Positions 27,191 through 36,230 of a stretch of DNA of 64,000 bases are shown here, piece by piece. Location: contig PGYV01000004.1 of NCBI GenBank assembly GCA_002839855.1, forward strand, positions 389,988-453,987, given 5' to 3'. Numbering within the stretch: position 1 is the stretch's first letter; each line of letters begins with the position of its first letter. The DNA comes from Candidatus Goldiibacteriota bacterium HGW-Goldbacteria-1 (GTDB lineage: Bacteria > Oederibacteriota > PGYV01). The notes beneath the pieces are model-generated. The model had not been told where the DNA came from and did not search any database. It worked only from the letters and a program-made list of their open reading frames with translations. Both the position numbers and the translations under genes were made by a program.

Positions 27191-27252
27191 ATAGCCTATA
27201 TAATAAAATTTTCTGTTTTCGTAGGGGACGCGCTCCCGCGCGTCCCGCGTTT

Positions 27253-28128
27253 TTAAATAAAGTTATAAGTAATTCCGGCAGTAAGCGACTCTTTTATCTG
27301 CCTCTTTGTGGATACGTCCTTGTCATACTTCATCATGAAATTTAAGCCCATATTGAAGTATTCGTTAAACTTAAATGTCAAAGTATTATCCCATGCAAGG
27401 TCTGTCCTGTCAGAAGCCTTAAAATCCGTAAAAGCTTCGGCCTTTGTCACATAAATTATATTATCCGCAAACTTTACCATGTAATCAAGTACGGCTTCAG
27501 CTCCCGGTTCTGTCTTAAATTTATTGGTGCCGCCCGCGTATAAAAGGGCGTATTTATCCGTCACTGTGTGCTTAATGGCCGCGCCGATTCTTAAACTTAA
27601 ATTATCAATAGGAGAATAAACAAAACCAAGGCTCTCTTTAAGATAACCCGGATCCATAAACGCGGACACTTCTATTTTTTCCGGAGAGTATACATATCCC
27701 GCTATCATCTGTGTCTGTGCCATAAAAGCCACAAAAGGGTCAAGCTTTATCCCAAGCCTGTAGCGCAGCATGGAATCAAGCCTTATTTCATCGTCTGATT
27801 TTTTGGGGTCAGCTGTTTCTGTATCTATCATTCCGTATTTCAATTTTAACGTGTTTTCCCAAAGCCATTTTTCCATGTCGTAATTTTCACCCGCAAGCAA
27901 AGACGCTGTCCATGCCCAGTTGTTTTCTCCGCCTGCCGCCCAGTTATCAAAACCCGCCTGCGAGAAATTTACCGCCCCTGTAACAACCGGCTTTAACCAG
28001 CCCTGCGGCGGTACAGCTGTTGCTGCTGCTTCCGGCTGAACAGCCGCAGCTGCTGCAACGGGTTCTTCCGCGAATACACTTAAAGCTAAAACAAGTATTG
28101 CAATAACACAGAATAAAACTTTTTTCAT
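27253..28128 (-). CDS. DUF3078-like outer-membrane protein
   Basis: 291 residues. Signal peptide ends near VFA; an Ala/Val/Pro-rich stretch (residues 22-42) follows. The FSQAGFDNWAAGGENNWAWT motif is the hallmark of DUF3078 proteins. Regular amphipathic strands continue to the end (SLTAGITYNFI, terminal Ile after Phe). Function of the family is unknown; an outer-membrane barrel is inferred. It lies downstream of a CPBP membrane protease gene, 27 bases apart. Confidence 0.85.
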   Translation of the reverse strand: MKKVLFCVIAILVLALSVFAEEPVAAAAAVQPEAAATAVPPQGWLKPVVTGAVNFSQAGFDNWAAGGENNWAWTASLLAGENYDMEKWLWENTLKLKYGMIDTETADPKKSDDEIRLDSMLRYRLGIKLDPFVAFMAQTQMIAGYVYSPEKIEVSAFMDPGYLKESLGFVYSPIDNLSLRIGAAIKHTVTDKYALLYAGGTNKFKTEPGAEAVLDYMVKFADNIIYVTKAEAFTDFKASDRTDLAWDNTLTFKFNEYFNMGLNFMMKYDKDVSTKRQIKESLTAGITYNFI

Positions 28129-28154
28129 TTTCTTCCTCCTGAATGATTTTTATT

Positions 28155-29099
28155 TCACGCCTTAGTGATTATTTTTTCTTTGCTGATTATTTTATCATAA
28201 AAATAAATTATTACATTCACTAATATAAGCACAATAAATCCGGAAGCGGCCATTACACCCGCCGTTAAATCATCCCCGCCTTTTATGTACATAACCGCGG
28301 CGCCCGCAGAAGCGTTAATTGCGCCGTGAAGAACAGCCGCGGAAAAAACAGAGCCTGTCTTTTCCACCGTATATGTAAAGATGGGAGAATACAGCACGCA
28401 GAAAATTATCATCATAAAGACGCCTGCTATCGGGTGCTGCGGGTAATTATAACCCTGTATGATAACGGGCAGGTGCCAGAAACCCCACACCGCGCCTATA
28501 AGCGCGGACTTTTTATAAAAAGACAGCCCTGATAAGTTCTTAAGAAAAAAGCCCCTCCACCCTGCTTCTTCGCCAAGGGCAAAAACAGCATTAATGATCA
28601 CTGCCGCAACTATCATCTGCACAATGCTCATAATTAAAACCGAAGGCCCCGCGCTTGCCAGCTGCTGCCGCATTGCTTCAACCTGCTCCGGCGAAAGCAT
28701 ATCTTTATACCGGTCAATCATGCCGCTCATGTCAGGGGAAAATGATATTCCCGGAAAAATAAGCGCGGACGCGGAGGCTAAGAACGATATTGCTATAGGC
28801 GCAAACAGGGCAAAAAGATACCACGGGCTCCATTTAAATTTAAAGCCTATCTCTTTTAAAGGCTCTTTATAAACAATTTTCTGCAGAATTAAAGTGACTA
28901 TAAGGGGTATTAACATATACACGGCAAGAAATATCAGGGAAAAGTTCACGGCGCAGATTTGATTACCCTGCGGCCCCGGCACATTTAAAACGCATATCTC
29001 CCCCATTTCTTTAAGCGGAATAAAAAAGAATGTGATTGAATATAAAAACGTAACTGTTAAAACGCTTACAACATACATCAAAGCCCTGTTATTTTTCAT
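28155..29099 (-). CDS. CPBP-family intramembrane metalloprotease
   Basis: 314 residues from the ATG at 29099, set by AGGAGG seven bases upstream; a longer frame begins at 29114. Eight or so membrane segments. The three CPBP motifs are present: EEAGWRGFF (Glu-Glu with downstream Arg), GFWHLPVI (His) and LHGAINAS (His). The family includes CAAX-type proteases and bacteriocin-immunity-like proteins. The long cytoplasmic insert (DRYKDMLSPEQVEAMRQQLA) resembles those of other bacterial members. Substrate unknown. Confidence 0.88.
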   Translation of the reverse strand: MKNNRALMYVVSVLTVTFLYSITFFFIPLKEMGEICVLNVPGPQGNQICAVNFSLIFLAVYMLIPLIVTLILQKIVYKEPLKEIGFKFKWSPWYLFALFAPIAISFLASASALIFPGISFSPDMSGMIDRYKDMLSPEQVEAMRQQLASAGPSVLIMSIVQMIVAAVIINAVFALGEEAGWRGFFLKNLSGLSFYKKSALIGAVWGFWHLPVIIQGYNYPQHPIAGVFMMIIFCVLYSPIFTYTVEKTGSVFSAAVLHGAINASAGAAVMYIKGGDDLTAGVMAASGFIVLILVNVIIYFYDKIISKEKIITKA

Positions 29100-29281
29100 A
29101 ATAACCTCCTGCATTAGTTTTAAAACATAATATAAAAATAAGATGGTAATTACAATTGGTTTTTTGATTAATTGAATTTATTCCCCAAAAGCCGTTTACC
29201 CCCATCTTTCTATTTCCTGTTCCTTATCCTTTTCTTTGCCCTGCTAAATCACAAACAAGACTCCGGCACTTTTTCAAATAA

Positions 29282-29935
29282 TTATATTATTTTTAATATC
29301 CCGCCAACAACCTTTTTCATATCCTCCCTGAACTCTTCATCAGAAGGCCTTTTAACCCACTTTATTCTGTCAAGCCCGGCAGTATCATACTCTTCCATTT
29401 TTTTCGCGATAAGCGGCGGATTTAACCCTGCAGCCTTACTGTCCGCCGCAGTAAAAATTTCCTTCCAGTCCACAGGCAGATTTTTAGAAATTACCCATAT
29501 ATCCGATATATCCTTCGGTTCATCCCTGTCGGAAAACGCCGTTATCTTATTGGCAAGAATATTCATCGGATTATCTATCTTTGAATACGGGCCGGATGCC
29601 CTTAGTTCAACCGTGCCATAATAGGCAGGTACATCATTCACAAAATCCACTTTTAAAATGTCCTGTACCGTCAGCCTGCAGAATGATTCATATTTTTTTT
29701 CCACAATACATTTCATTTCTTTTCCGGCAAGTGCCTTTATTATCAGATTGACGTAATCCTGAAATTTCAAATCATCATTAACAAAGAAATCAAGGTCGTC
29801 AGAATATCGGTGTTTAAAATGAAAACGGCTTAAGGCGGTACCGCCCGTTAAATAGAAAGGTGTACCAAGGCTGTCTATAAGCGACAGGACTTTATCTTGA
29901 AGCGGATACAGTGTATTTTCGTAGGGCATAGTCAA
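29282..29935 (-). CDS. AbiEii/AbiGii-type nucleotidyltransferase (DUF1814), toxin-like
   Basis: 217 residues. FYLTGGTALSRFHFKHRYSD and DLDFFVND form the GGTAL...RxSDDLD nucleotidyltransferase active site. Family members are toxins of abortive-infection type IV systems or tRNA-modifying nucleotidyltransferases. It overlaps the preceding 96-residue gene by 44 bases, so the two are translated together. No AbiEi-type HTH antitoxin is present; the small partner takes its place. Confidence 0.87.
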   Translation of the reverse strand: MTMPYENTLYPLQDKVLSLIDSLGTPFYLTGGTALSRFHFKHRYSDDLDFFVNDDLKFQDYVNLIIKALAGKEMKCIVEKKYESFCRLTVQDILKVDFVNDVPAYYGTVELRASGPYSKIDNPMNILANKITAFSDRDEPKDISDIWVISKNLPVDWKEIFTAADSKAAGLNPPLIAKKMEEYDTAGLDRIKWVKRPSDEEFREDMKKVVGGILKII

Positions 29936-30182
29936 TACCGTCTCTTATGCTTTTTATACGGAAGGTTTCTCTTATAGAAGGCCATACTTCAACTATTGTT
30001 TTAAAACCGACCAGTTCAATAAGTTCATAATAATTCAGGCCTTCTACGGCCCGCCTTACCGCCCATTTTCTGTTAAAACTGCCAAGTTCTTTTTTACCGG
30101 TTAAAATATCCATGTATTCTTCTTCGGTAAAATTGTAATCCCATAACAGTTTTTTTATTATGTCTTTCTGTTCCTGAGTCAT
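29892..30182 (-). CDS. Small helical partner of the AbiEii-like protein, possible antitoxin
   Basis: 96 residues, all predicted helical, with LLWDYNFTEEEYMDILTG and WAVRRAVEGLNYYELIELVG. The position before and overlapping a DUF1814 gene suggests a cognate antitoxin or substrate-recognition partner. I do not recognise a DNA-binding motif. The partnership is inferred from the 44-base overlap. Confidence 0.75.
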   Translation of the reverse strand: MTQEQKDIIKKLLWDYNFTEEEYMDILTGKKELGSFNRKWAVRRAVEGLNYYELIELVGFKTIVEVWPSIRETFRIKSIRDGIDYALRKYTVSASR

Positions 30183-30288
30183 AATAACAGTCCTTTAATT
30201 GGTTTTATTTATTATAGCACGCGGCATACTAAAATCAATGACAATACCCCGCCACCCCCATTCCTTATCCTCAACCTTCTCCTTATCT

Positions 30289-31065
30289 TTACCTGAATAT
30301 CTCTTTAAAAAACATTTTCATCTGCTCCCATGATTTTTCATCTGCTTTTTTATTATATGCAGCGCCGGTTGAGGTGTTGGAACCCGCGTCCGGGTTTGTA
30401 AAAGCGTGCACAGCTCCGCTGTACAGTACCATCTCCCACTCTTTTCCCGCATTGTCCATTTCCGAGCGGAAAGCGTCTATAGCTTCGCATGAAGCCGACC
30501 TGTCCTTTGCGCCGTGCAGGATAAGCACGCGGCCTTTTATGTTTTTCGCGTCCCGCGGATCAGGAGTGTCTGTATTGCCGTGAAAAGCCACGGCGCCCTT
30601 TATCATAGCCCCGCTGCGCGCAAGTTCAAGCGCCGCTGTGCCGCCAAAGCAGTAACCCATAACAGCAAGTTTGTCAGCATCCGTAAACTTAAATTTTTTA
30701 AGTTCATTTAAGCCCGCGTTTGCCCGCGCGCGCATAAGTTTTCTGTCGCCGCGGTATTTGCCTGCTTCTTTACCGGACTCTTCCCTATTTTTCGGCCTTA
30801 TACCCTTGCCGTATATGTCAGCCGCGAAAGCAACATACCCAAGCCCCGCCGTCTGTACAGCCCTTTTTTTCATGTAGTCCTGCAGCCCGTTCCATTCGTG
30901 AATTATCAGCACTCCGGGCACTTTTCCTTTCACCGCGTCGTCATACGCAAGAAAGCCTTCCAAAACAACGCCGTCTTGTTCGTAATCAACGGATTTTGTG
31001 ACAATCTTTGCATGTAATACACCTGCCAAAAATAAGATAAAAACAGCAAATAAAGTTTTTTTCAT
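30289..31065 (-). CDS. Exported dienelactone hydrolase family protein
   Basis: 258 residues. Signal peptide at residues 1-19 (MKKTLFAVFILFLAGVLHA). The alpha/beta hydrolase nucleophile is Cys in GYCFGG (near residue 142), with a downstream Asp (HGAKDRS) and His (GAVHAF), the Cys-Asp-His triad of dienelactone hydrolases. The mature start resembles periplasmic members of the family. Substrate unknown. Monocistronic, with an upstream segment free of genes. Confidence 0.9.
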   Translation of the reverse strand: MKKTLFAVFILFLAGVLHAKIVTKSVDYEQDGVVLEGFLAYDDAVKGKVPGVLIIHEWNGLQDYMKKRAVQTAGLGYVAFAADIYGKGIRPKNREESGKEAGKYRGDRKLMRARANAGLNELKKFKFTDADKLAVMGYCFGGTAALELARSGAMIKGAVAFHGNTDTPDPRDAKNIKGRVLILHGAKDRSASCEAIDAFRSEMDNAGKEWEMVLYSGAVHAFTNPDAGSNTSTGAAYNKKADEKSWEQMKMFFKEIFR

Positions 31066-31187
31066 ATCTAACCCCCGGATTTTAAAATATCCGGCGCGGC
31101 TTTATGCGCGCACCGGTAATTGTAATTATACAGGCAGGATTTAGAAGCGTCAAACGCGGGAAGATAAACCATCCTTAATTACCTCTG

Positions 31188-33161
31188 CTATGGTATTATT
31201 GCCAGCCTTCCCTTTCTTGACCTGCCATCAGAGTCAGCGGCCACGTAAATATAAATCCCGGCCGCTATTCGTCCCGCCTTGCGGCTTTTATTTATTTCCC
31301 ACAGATATGTGCCGTCATTTGAATTTGTATTTGTACTGAAAACAAGGCCCCCTGTTATGTCATAAATAAACAATTCTGCGTTTAACGGCAGGCCCGTAAA
31401 CAATATTTTATTACATCCCATGGCTGCAATGCAGTTTGACGGCTGTGCTTTTATTTCCTGCGATGGATTATAAATATATTCAGGCGTTGGGGTTATGCTG
31501 GCGGTTGCCGTTACCGTGCAGGTTATTGTAATTGTGGGGGTGGCAGTCGCGCTAAACACGGGCGTATTTGTCGGTGTTACCGTGGGCGTGCGTGAAAGCG
31601 AAATATTATTCCAGTCAACAAGGGCCCTGTACTTGTGCGCGTCAGCAACCGGCTGATTCTGATATTCCATGCTTCCCCACATTCCCCACCGGCTGAAATC
31701 CCCGCAGTCCACAAAATGGCAGAAAAGCCCTACGCCTGCCGCGTCAAGCTTATCAAGATAATCCGTGTAAACTCCGTAAATACGCGGATCCCTGTTTACA
31801 GCTATAAAGGTGTCGGTAAGCGCCGTGCTTTCGCTGCGCACCATGTGCTGCCCGCCTTCATAACACACCAGCTCTACTCCGTGCTCATCAGCCACGGTTT
31901 TATGCCCTGACACCATTCCGCCCGGCGCGTTCATAGCGTCTATATCCTGAAGGCACAGCGTAATTACCTGATCCACGGTCGCGGTGTCAGTAAGGCTTCC
32001 CATTCCCACCGGCGCAAAATACGGCGCAATAGCTATCGCGTCCGCGCTGTAACCGTCGGGATTTATAAGCGGGTTTGTCATCGCGTCTTCCAGCATAAAT
32101 TGAATGGGATACGGGTCGGCCTCTGTGCCTGAACCCCACCCTGCCTGCGATGCAAGCACTTTTACAAAACGCGTATCGCTTCCAAATTCCTGCGTAAAGA
32201 TGCGCCATATATCGCACGCCCTCTTGCAGTGATAAGCCCACCTGTATCCGAAAAAATTCGGAAGCCCAAGAAGTTCTCCCTGGTCTTCGCAATAGTTTGT
32301 CTGGCCAAACTGCCAGTTCCATGTTTCATTTGAATATTCCAGATATACCCTTAAGTTTGAATTTAAGTTATCCCTGATAAGCCGCGCCAATTGGGTTATA
32401 TAATCATCCGTTGCCATGTGCGGCACGCATATCCACGGCGGAATGTTAAGGTTATTGGCCAATTCTATCATCACTTCATACGGGACGCCCCTGCGTGTAT
32501 ATGAATAATCCCCGGTATGCGGCCTGTCAGCCCAATTGGCAAGAGTTGAATCATTTGTCGCGCCCCAATCCATAAATCTTAACGCCCTAAACATGGATAT
32601 CCTGGATGTGAATTCGGGATGAAATTTTTCTGCCTGATAAACAGATTCATAGCCCGGCATTATAAGGCGCATATTGCGCAGATTATCGCCGGCCTGCGAC
32701 TGTGTTATATCCATCCACGCGTTTCCGTCGCCTGCAACGTTAACGGTAAATGTGCCGCCTCCGTTTACGGTAAATGAACCGCTCATCATGCCGTTAAAAC
32801 TGACCACTCCCGTGCCTTCACATATAAATGTGTAGTTTCCTGTGGGCAGGTGCGCAATGGCCCAAACTGTACGCACAGCCTGAGGTATAGCCGGCCCCGC
32901 GCCGTCGGGATCAAAAGGCACCTGAGAGGGATATAAATTGGAATCCAAAGGAATTGACGCGCCATAACCCGTGTCCCAGCCGTCCGAACCGTCCGCGTTA
33001 AAAGTAAACCACTCGCGCGATATTTTCATTATGTCCACAAACGGCCACTCTGTTGTCCAGTCAGAAACCCCGTTTAAACCCATGCCAATTGTCATCTGCC
33101 CGGCAGTGAACGCCGTTGATACCCATAAAATACAGATTAAAGTTAAAATAAATTTACGCAT
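31188..33161 (-). CDS. Large exported carbohydrate-active-like protein with Thr/Pro linker and C-terminal sorting-like domain
   Basis: 657 residues. Signal peptide to about residue 20. Residues 20-520 contain a beta-domain (SFTVNGGGTFTVNVAGDGNA) and a barrel-like domain with VYLEYSNETWNWQFGQTNYC, which matches exported proteins often annotated as cellulose-binding or glycosidase-like. Residues 535-570 are the Thr/Pro linker (TPTVTPTNTPVFSATATPTI). The last ~90 residues form a beta-sandwich C-terminal domain (LFIYDITGGLVFS...AAGIYIYVAADSDG), as in proteins secreted through PorV-type pores. Glycan substrate not known. Confidence 0.78.
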   Translation of the reverse strand: MRKFILTLICILWVSTAFTAGQMTIGMGLNGVSDWTTEWPFVDIMKISREWFTFNADGSDGWDTGYGASIPLDSNLYPSQVPFDPDGAGPAIPQAVRTVWAIAHLPTGNYTFICEGTGVVSFNGMMSGSFTVNGGGTFTVNVAGDGNAWMDITQSQAGDNLRNMRLIMPGYESVYQAEKFHPEFTSRISMFRALRFMDWGATNDSTLANWADRPHTGDYSYTRRGVPYEVMIELANNLNIPPWICVPHMATDDYITQLARLIRDNLNSNLRVYLEYSNETWNWQFGQTNYCEDQGELLGLPNFFGYRWAYHCKRACDIWRIFTQEFGSDTRFVKVLASQAGWGSGTEADPYPIQFMLEDAMTNPLINPDGYSADAIAIAPYFAPVGMGSLTDTATVDQVITLCLQDIDAMNAPGGMVSGHKTVADEHGVELVCYEGGQHMVRSESTALTDTFIAVNRDPRIYGVYTDYLDKLDAAGVGLFCHFVDCGDFSRWGMWGSMEYQNQPVADAHKYRALVDWNNISLSRTPTVTPTNTPVFSATATPTITITCTVTATASITPTPEYIYNPSQEIKAQPSNCIAAMGCNKILFTGLPLNAELFIYDITGGLVFSTNTNSNDGTYLWEINKSRKAGRIAAGIYIYVAADSDGRSRKGRLAIIP

Positions 33162-33381
33162 TATATTTCCCCTTATAATGTATTAAAAAACGCCCCCCGG
33201 CGGCAATAAAAAAAGCATTTAAAACTTTAATTTATTACCACTTATAATAACAAATATAAATATTAAATCAACCGCATTAAAAAGGGAAAACGGCAACAGG
33301 CAGGAGTTTATCCATCGGCATTGATTTTAGCCCCATAATTCTGTATCATATGCCCATAAAGCAATAAAGGAGGCGGACATA

Positions 33382-33741
33382 ATGCGCGTACAGTGGACAG
33401 AACACAGGGGTAAAAAGATACTGGTTTCAGACATGAGCAATATCAGGGATATAGAAGAAGTTGTCTTAATACTTGATGAAATTGATAAAAAATTCAACGA
33501 AAGCAAAGAAAAAGTGCGGCACCTTTTGAACGTGGAAAACACAGCCGCAACGCCGGACTTTATGGAAAAGGCAAAAGCGCTTGGCAAAAAAAACGCGTAC
33601 CTGGTATATAAGGACGCGTACGTAGGCATATCCCCGCTTAAATCGGTTCTGTTAAAAGGGTTCCTTCTTTTTACAGGCGTGTCTGATAAGGCCAAAGTAT
33701 TCAGCAGCGTGGAAGAAGCGAAAAACTGGCTGGCGAACTGA
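33382..33741 (+). CDS. STAS/SpoIIAA-like small protein
   Basis: 119 residues with AAAGGAGG ten bases before the ATG. Alternating strands and helices (RVQWTEHRGKKILVSDMSNI; VVLILDEIDKKFNESKEK; LLKGFLLFTGVSDKAKVFSS; VEEAKNWLAN) resemble the STAS/SpoIIAA-like fold, where the protein may bind a partner kinase or lipid. It is monocistronic. Assignment is by fold pattern only. Confidence 0.6.
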   Translation: MRVQWTEHRGKKILVSDMSNIRDIEEVVLILDEIDKKFNESKEKVRHLLNVENTAATPDFMEKAKALGKKNAYLVYKDAYVGISPLKSVLLKGFLLFTGVSDKAKVFSSVEEAKNWLAN

Positions 33742-33847
33742 ATAAACAGGGACAGACAGACGGTCGTGAGTTAAAAATGATTTTTTACCGGTAACTATGA
33801 ATTTTCTTAGTTATGTTTTAGCACTTAAACATAACTACTCTATTTCC

Positions 33848-34537
33848 TCATCCCCCTATATTATGAAACCTGTTATACGCACGCTGTACCAGCTCCGGCA
33901 GAAGCACGGCGTTGGGTGTATTCATTCTTAACATCTTAAATACCTTTGCTTTGCCCTTTTTATCCTTGTACACATATATATAACCCTCGTGCGGCACCGG
34001 CAGGTAAACCTGTTCGCTCCACAAAACCGAATCTGTTCCGCCAAATAACTTTTTCTTTGAATACCCGTCTTTTGTAAATATAATATTGCCGACAGACACG
34101 CTTTTCCCGTTTTCAAATATATCTTTTATACTATTTGAAATTAATAAAGGCATGATATATTCACCAAGCAGGGTGACAAGTTTAAAAAACACAGCTTCCT
34201 TTTTTTTAGCGCCAATATAAAACGGCGTGGTAAATGTAAAATCAATCTTTTCTTTTCCAAAACGCAATCCCGCATAAAAGGAATATAAAACAGGGATAAA
34301 GTTTACAGACATTTTTTCAGAGTGATAAAAGACGGATGTCAGGTTAGAGTAATAGTAGGTTTTTTCTTTGTATACAAGATTGTCTTTGTTGAATATTATT
34401 GCATGTCGCCCAAACCCCGGTATTAATACCGCGTTTTTCTGCTGATACTGCATCTGCATAATATCATCCATATATCCTCCCTGTATCCGCGCCCCTTTCG
34501 CGGCGGCTTTATTTATTGTATCATTATCCGACGGCAT
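33848..34537 (-). CDS. Protein of unknown function
   Basis: 229 residues, no signal peptide, no clear membrane helix. Segments such as FNKDNLVYKEKTYYYSNLTS and RFGKEKIDFTFTTPFYIGAK resemble bacterial PH-like or stress-response domains with repeated beta-hairpins. The N-terminus may begin further in; MDDIMQMQYQQKNAVLIPG (codon 23) is an alternative start with a GGAGG upstream. No family assigned. Confidence 0.6.
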   Translation of the reverse strand: MPSDNDTINKAAAKGARIQGGYMDDIMQMQYQQKNAVLIPGFGRHAIIFNKDNLVYKEKTYYYSNLTSVFYHSEKMSVNFIPVLYSFYAGLRFGKEKIDFTFTTPFYIGAKKKEAVFFKLVTLLGEYIMPLLISNSIKDIFENGKSVSVGNIIFTKDGYSKKKLFGGTDSVLWSEQVYLPVPHEGYIYVYKDKKGKAKVFKMLRMNTPNAVLLPELVQRAYNRFHNIGG

Positions 34538-34662
34538 GCCCCAAAAATCAAATATTTTATTACCAAAAATGTAAGCCTGCCATATACCCTCGCGGTAAAT
34601 GGCGCGATGCCGGTGGTTTTATATTGAATGTTTTTTGTATAGCGGACAAATATAAGGTTATG

Positions 34663-34884
34663 TTAGTTTCCCAGAAGTTTTTTAAATTCGTCTTTATCAA
34701 TCCCGGCCTGCCTTAAGATACTTCTAAGCGTTCCTTCGGGGATTTCTTTCTTCGGCATGGGAAGAATGACGGTTTTACCTGCAGAATTTTTAAATTTCCC
34801 GTGCGAACCTTTTTGTGATATATGCGTAAAACCCAGCAGAGACAAGACAGATGCTATTTCTTTGGAGGAAAACAACTTAGACAT
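34663..34884 (-). CDS. hicA: HicA-type mRNA interferase toxin
   Basis: 73 residues from the ATG at 34884, which overlaps the hicB stop by 8 bases; the frame remains open to 34947 but that part is inside hicB. LLGFTHISQKGSHGKFKNSA carries the catalytic KGSH His of HicA, followed by VILPMPKKEIPEGTLRSIL. HicA cleaves mRNA when free of HicB. Confidence 0.9.
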   Translation of the reverse strand: MSKLFSSKEIASVLSLLGFTHISQKGSHGKFKNSAGKTVILPMPKKEIPEGTLRSILRQAGIDKDEFKKLLGN

Positions 34885-35083
34885 GTATTTTTTCTTTGCC
34901 CAGATAGATGTTATCAACTGCAGGAAGTTTTGAACCTTTTGTTTCAAGATACAACTCTACGGCTTCCTTAATATTTTTTGACGCTTCTTCCATTGTCTTT
35001 CCAAATGAAGAAACATCCACATTAAGGCACTGAGCTACATAATATTTTCCTTCTTTCCAGGCCACATAACTTATATCTTTCAT
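34877..35083 (-). CDS. hicB: HicB-type antitoxin
   Basis: 68 residues: VAWKEGKYYVAQCLNVDVSS and FGKTMEEASKNIKEAVELYL match the HicB partial RNase H fold. It lacks a C-terminal HTH, as in short HicB versions. It precedes and overlaps hicA. GGAGAT lies upstream of its ATG. Confidence 0.9.
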   Translation of the reverse strand: MKDISYVAWKEGKYYVAQCLNVDVSSFGKTMEEASKNIKEAVELYLETKGSKLPAVDNIYLGKEKIHV

Positions 35084-35223
35084 TAATAATCTCCTTTTAC
35101 AACCCTTTGATTAAATATAGCAAAACACATACTAAAAATCAAACTTTCTTTTCCCGCACCAGGAGAAACGGATACGGACAAGCAACCAGAAAATGATAAT
35201 AATTTTATCCTGATTTATCACCG

Positions 35224-35295
35224 CAGCAGCCTATCCCCAGTAGATGGAGCGATATTGCTTCTGTTAATTAAAGCAGGAAAACAGTTTTTTTATTA
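35224..35295. repeat. Left half of the ~150-bp dispersed element
   Basis: CCCCAGTAGATGGAGCGATATTGC, CTGTTAATTAAAGCAGG and TTATTATTTACG parts match the left halves of the copies at 39644, 42101 and 50212 when aligned. It runs into the stop codon of the gene ending at 35293. The right half with CTTGAGTCAAG is missing. Confidence 0.65.
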
Positions 35296-35751
35296 TTTAC
35301 GCCCTGATATCTTTTTCATGGGGCATTTTTTATTGCCGCAGCCTTTGCACACAAAAAGAAATATCTCCGCGGCTGCAATCGTTACGGCCGCCCAGTAAAA
35401 AATCAAAAGCGGAATGTTTTTTATAAGCCATGGCTGCGGCGTTATAACCGCCGCTGCCGCCACGGCAAGCGTCAAAACCATATCCGGCACTGTGTAGGCG
35501 GACTCGTTCGGCTTTGATACCAGCAGTTTTGAGATGGGCCCAAGTATCACGTGCATGCACTTATCCCTGCACGGGCATTTAGAGCAATAAACTGCAGGTA
35601 TGACGGTAAAAAATATAACAATAACCGCGGCGTATATAGAACCAAATAATATTGAATCCACAAACACCGCATACCCGCCCGACAGGAAAGCCCCGATAAA
35701 AAGTACAATGGCGGCAGCTCCGTGAATTCTTGATTTTTCTTTGATCTCCAT
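35293..35751 (-). CDS. Cys-rich membrane protein of unknown function
   Basis: 152 residues with four membrane helices. Two Cys clusters face the same side: YCSKCPCRDKC (near residue 55) and CKGCGNKKCPMKK at the C-terminus. These could bind iron-sulfur clusters or zinc at the membrane. No family recognised. It precedes, on the same strand, nothing obvious; a dispersed-repeat half abuts its stop codon. Confidence 0.68.
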   Translation of the reverse strand: MEIKEKSRIHGAAAIVLFIGAFLSGGYAVFVDSILFGSIYAAVIVIFFTVIPAVYCSKCPCRDKCMHVILGPISKLLVSKPNESAYTVPDMVLTLAVAAAAVITPQPWLIKNIPLLIFYWAAVTIAAAEIFLFVCKGCGNKKCPMKKISGRK

Positions 35752-35792
35752 TATTTTCCCGCCTTAATTATTTTTTCTTGCGTCAGATAAAG

Positions 35793-36230
35793 TTATTTCC
35801 CCGCAAAATAACTGATAATTCCTCTTTTATTCTCCTGATTAAAGAAAAAATCCCCTTTATCCGGGGTTACTTTTATCAGGCAATACATGGGGTCTGTTGC
35901 CCCTCCCGGAAAATATTCCTTCCAGCTGTCGTTCCAGAACCTTTCTTTTGTCTCTGTATCTGTTAATATAAGCGCCGTGCCGTAAACATTGGCGCAGTCT
36001 TCTGTTTTTGCGTCATAGAACATTATGCTTACCCTGTTATTATTATTTATCCTTTTTACTTTCTGCGAATCGTGCATGGTTGCAAACCAGAACACCCCTC
36101 CGCTTCTTTCATTATCCTGCACTTTATTCATTACCCTTGGCACGGCAAGGCCTGATGAATCTGTTGTTATAAGCACGGCGTCACGGCACGAATCTATCAG
36201 GCTTTTTATTCTAATATCCAGTTCTGTCAT
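35793..36230 (-). CDS. Pyridoxamine 5'-phosphate oxidase-like flavin-binding protein
   Basis: 145 residues. VLITTDSSGLAVPRVMNKVQ, FWFATMHDSQKVKRINNNNR and VSIMFYDAKT follow the split-barrel flavin-binding fold of the PNPOx/general-stress-26 type. It binds FMN or F420-like cofactors in known relatives. The ATG follows directly after the stop of the radical SAM gene (no gap), so it is the third gene of the LRR-radical SAM-PNPOx run. Confidence 0.85.
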   Translation of the reverse strand: MTELDIRIKSLIDSCRDAVLITTDSSGLAVPRVMNKVQDNERSGGVFWFATMHDSQKVKRINNNNRVSIMFYDAKTEDCANVYGTALILTDTETKERFWNDSWKEYFPGGATDPMYCLIKVTPDKGDFFFNQENKRGIISYFAGK

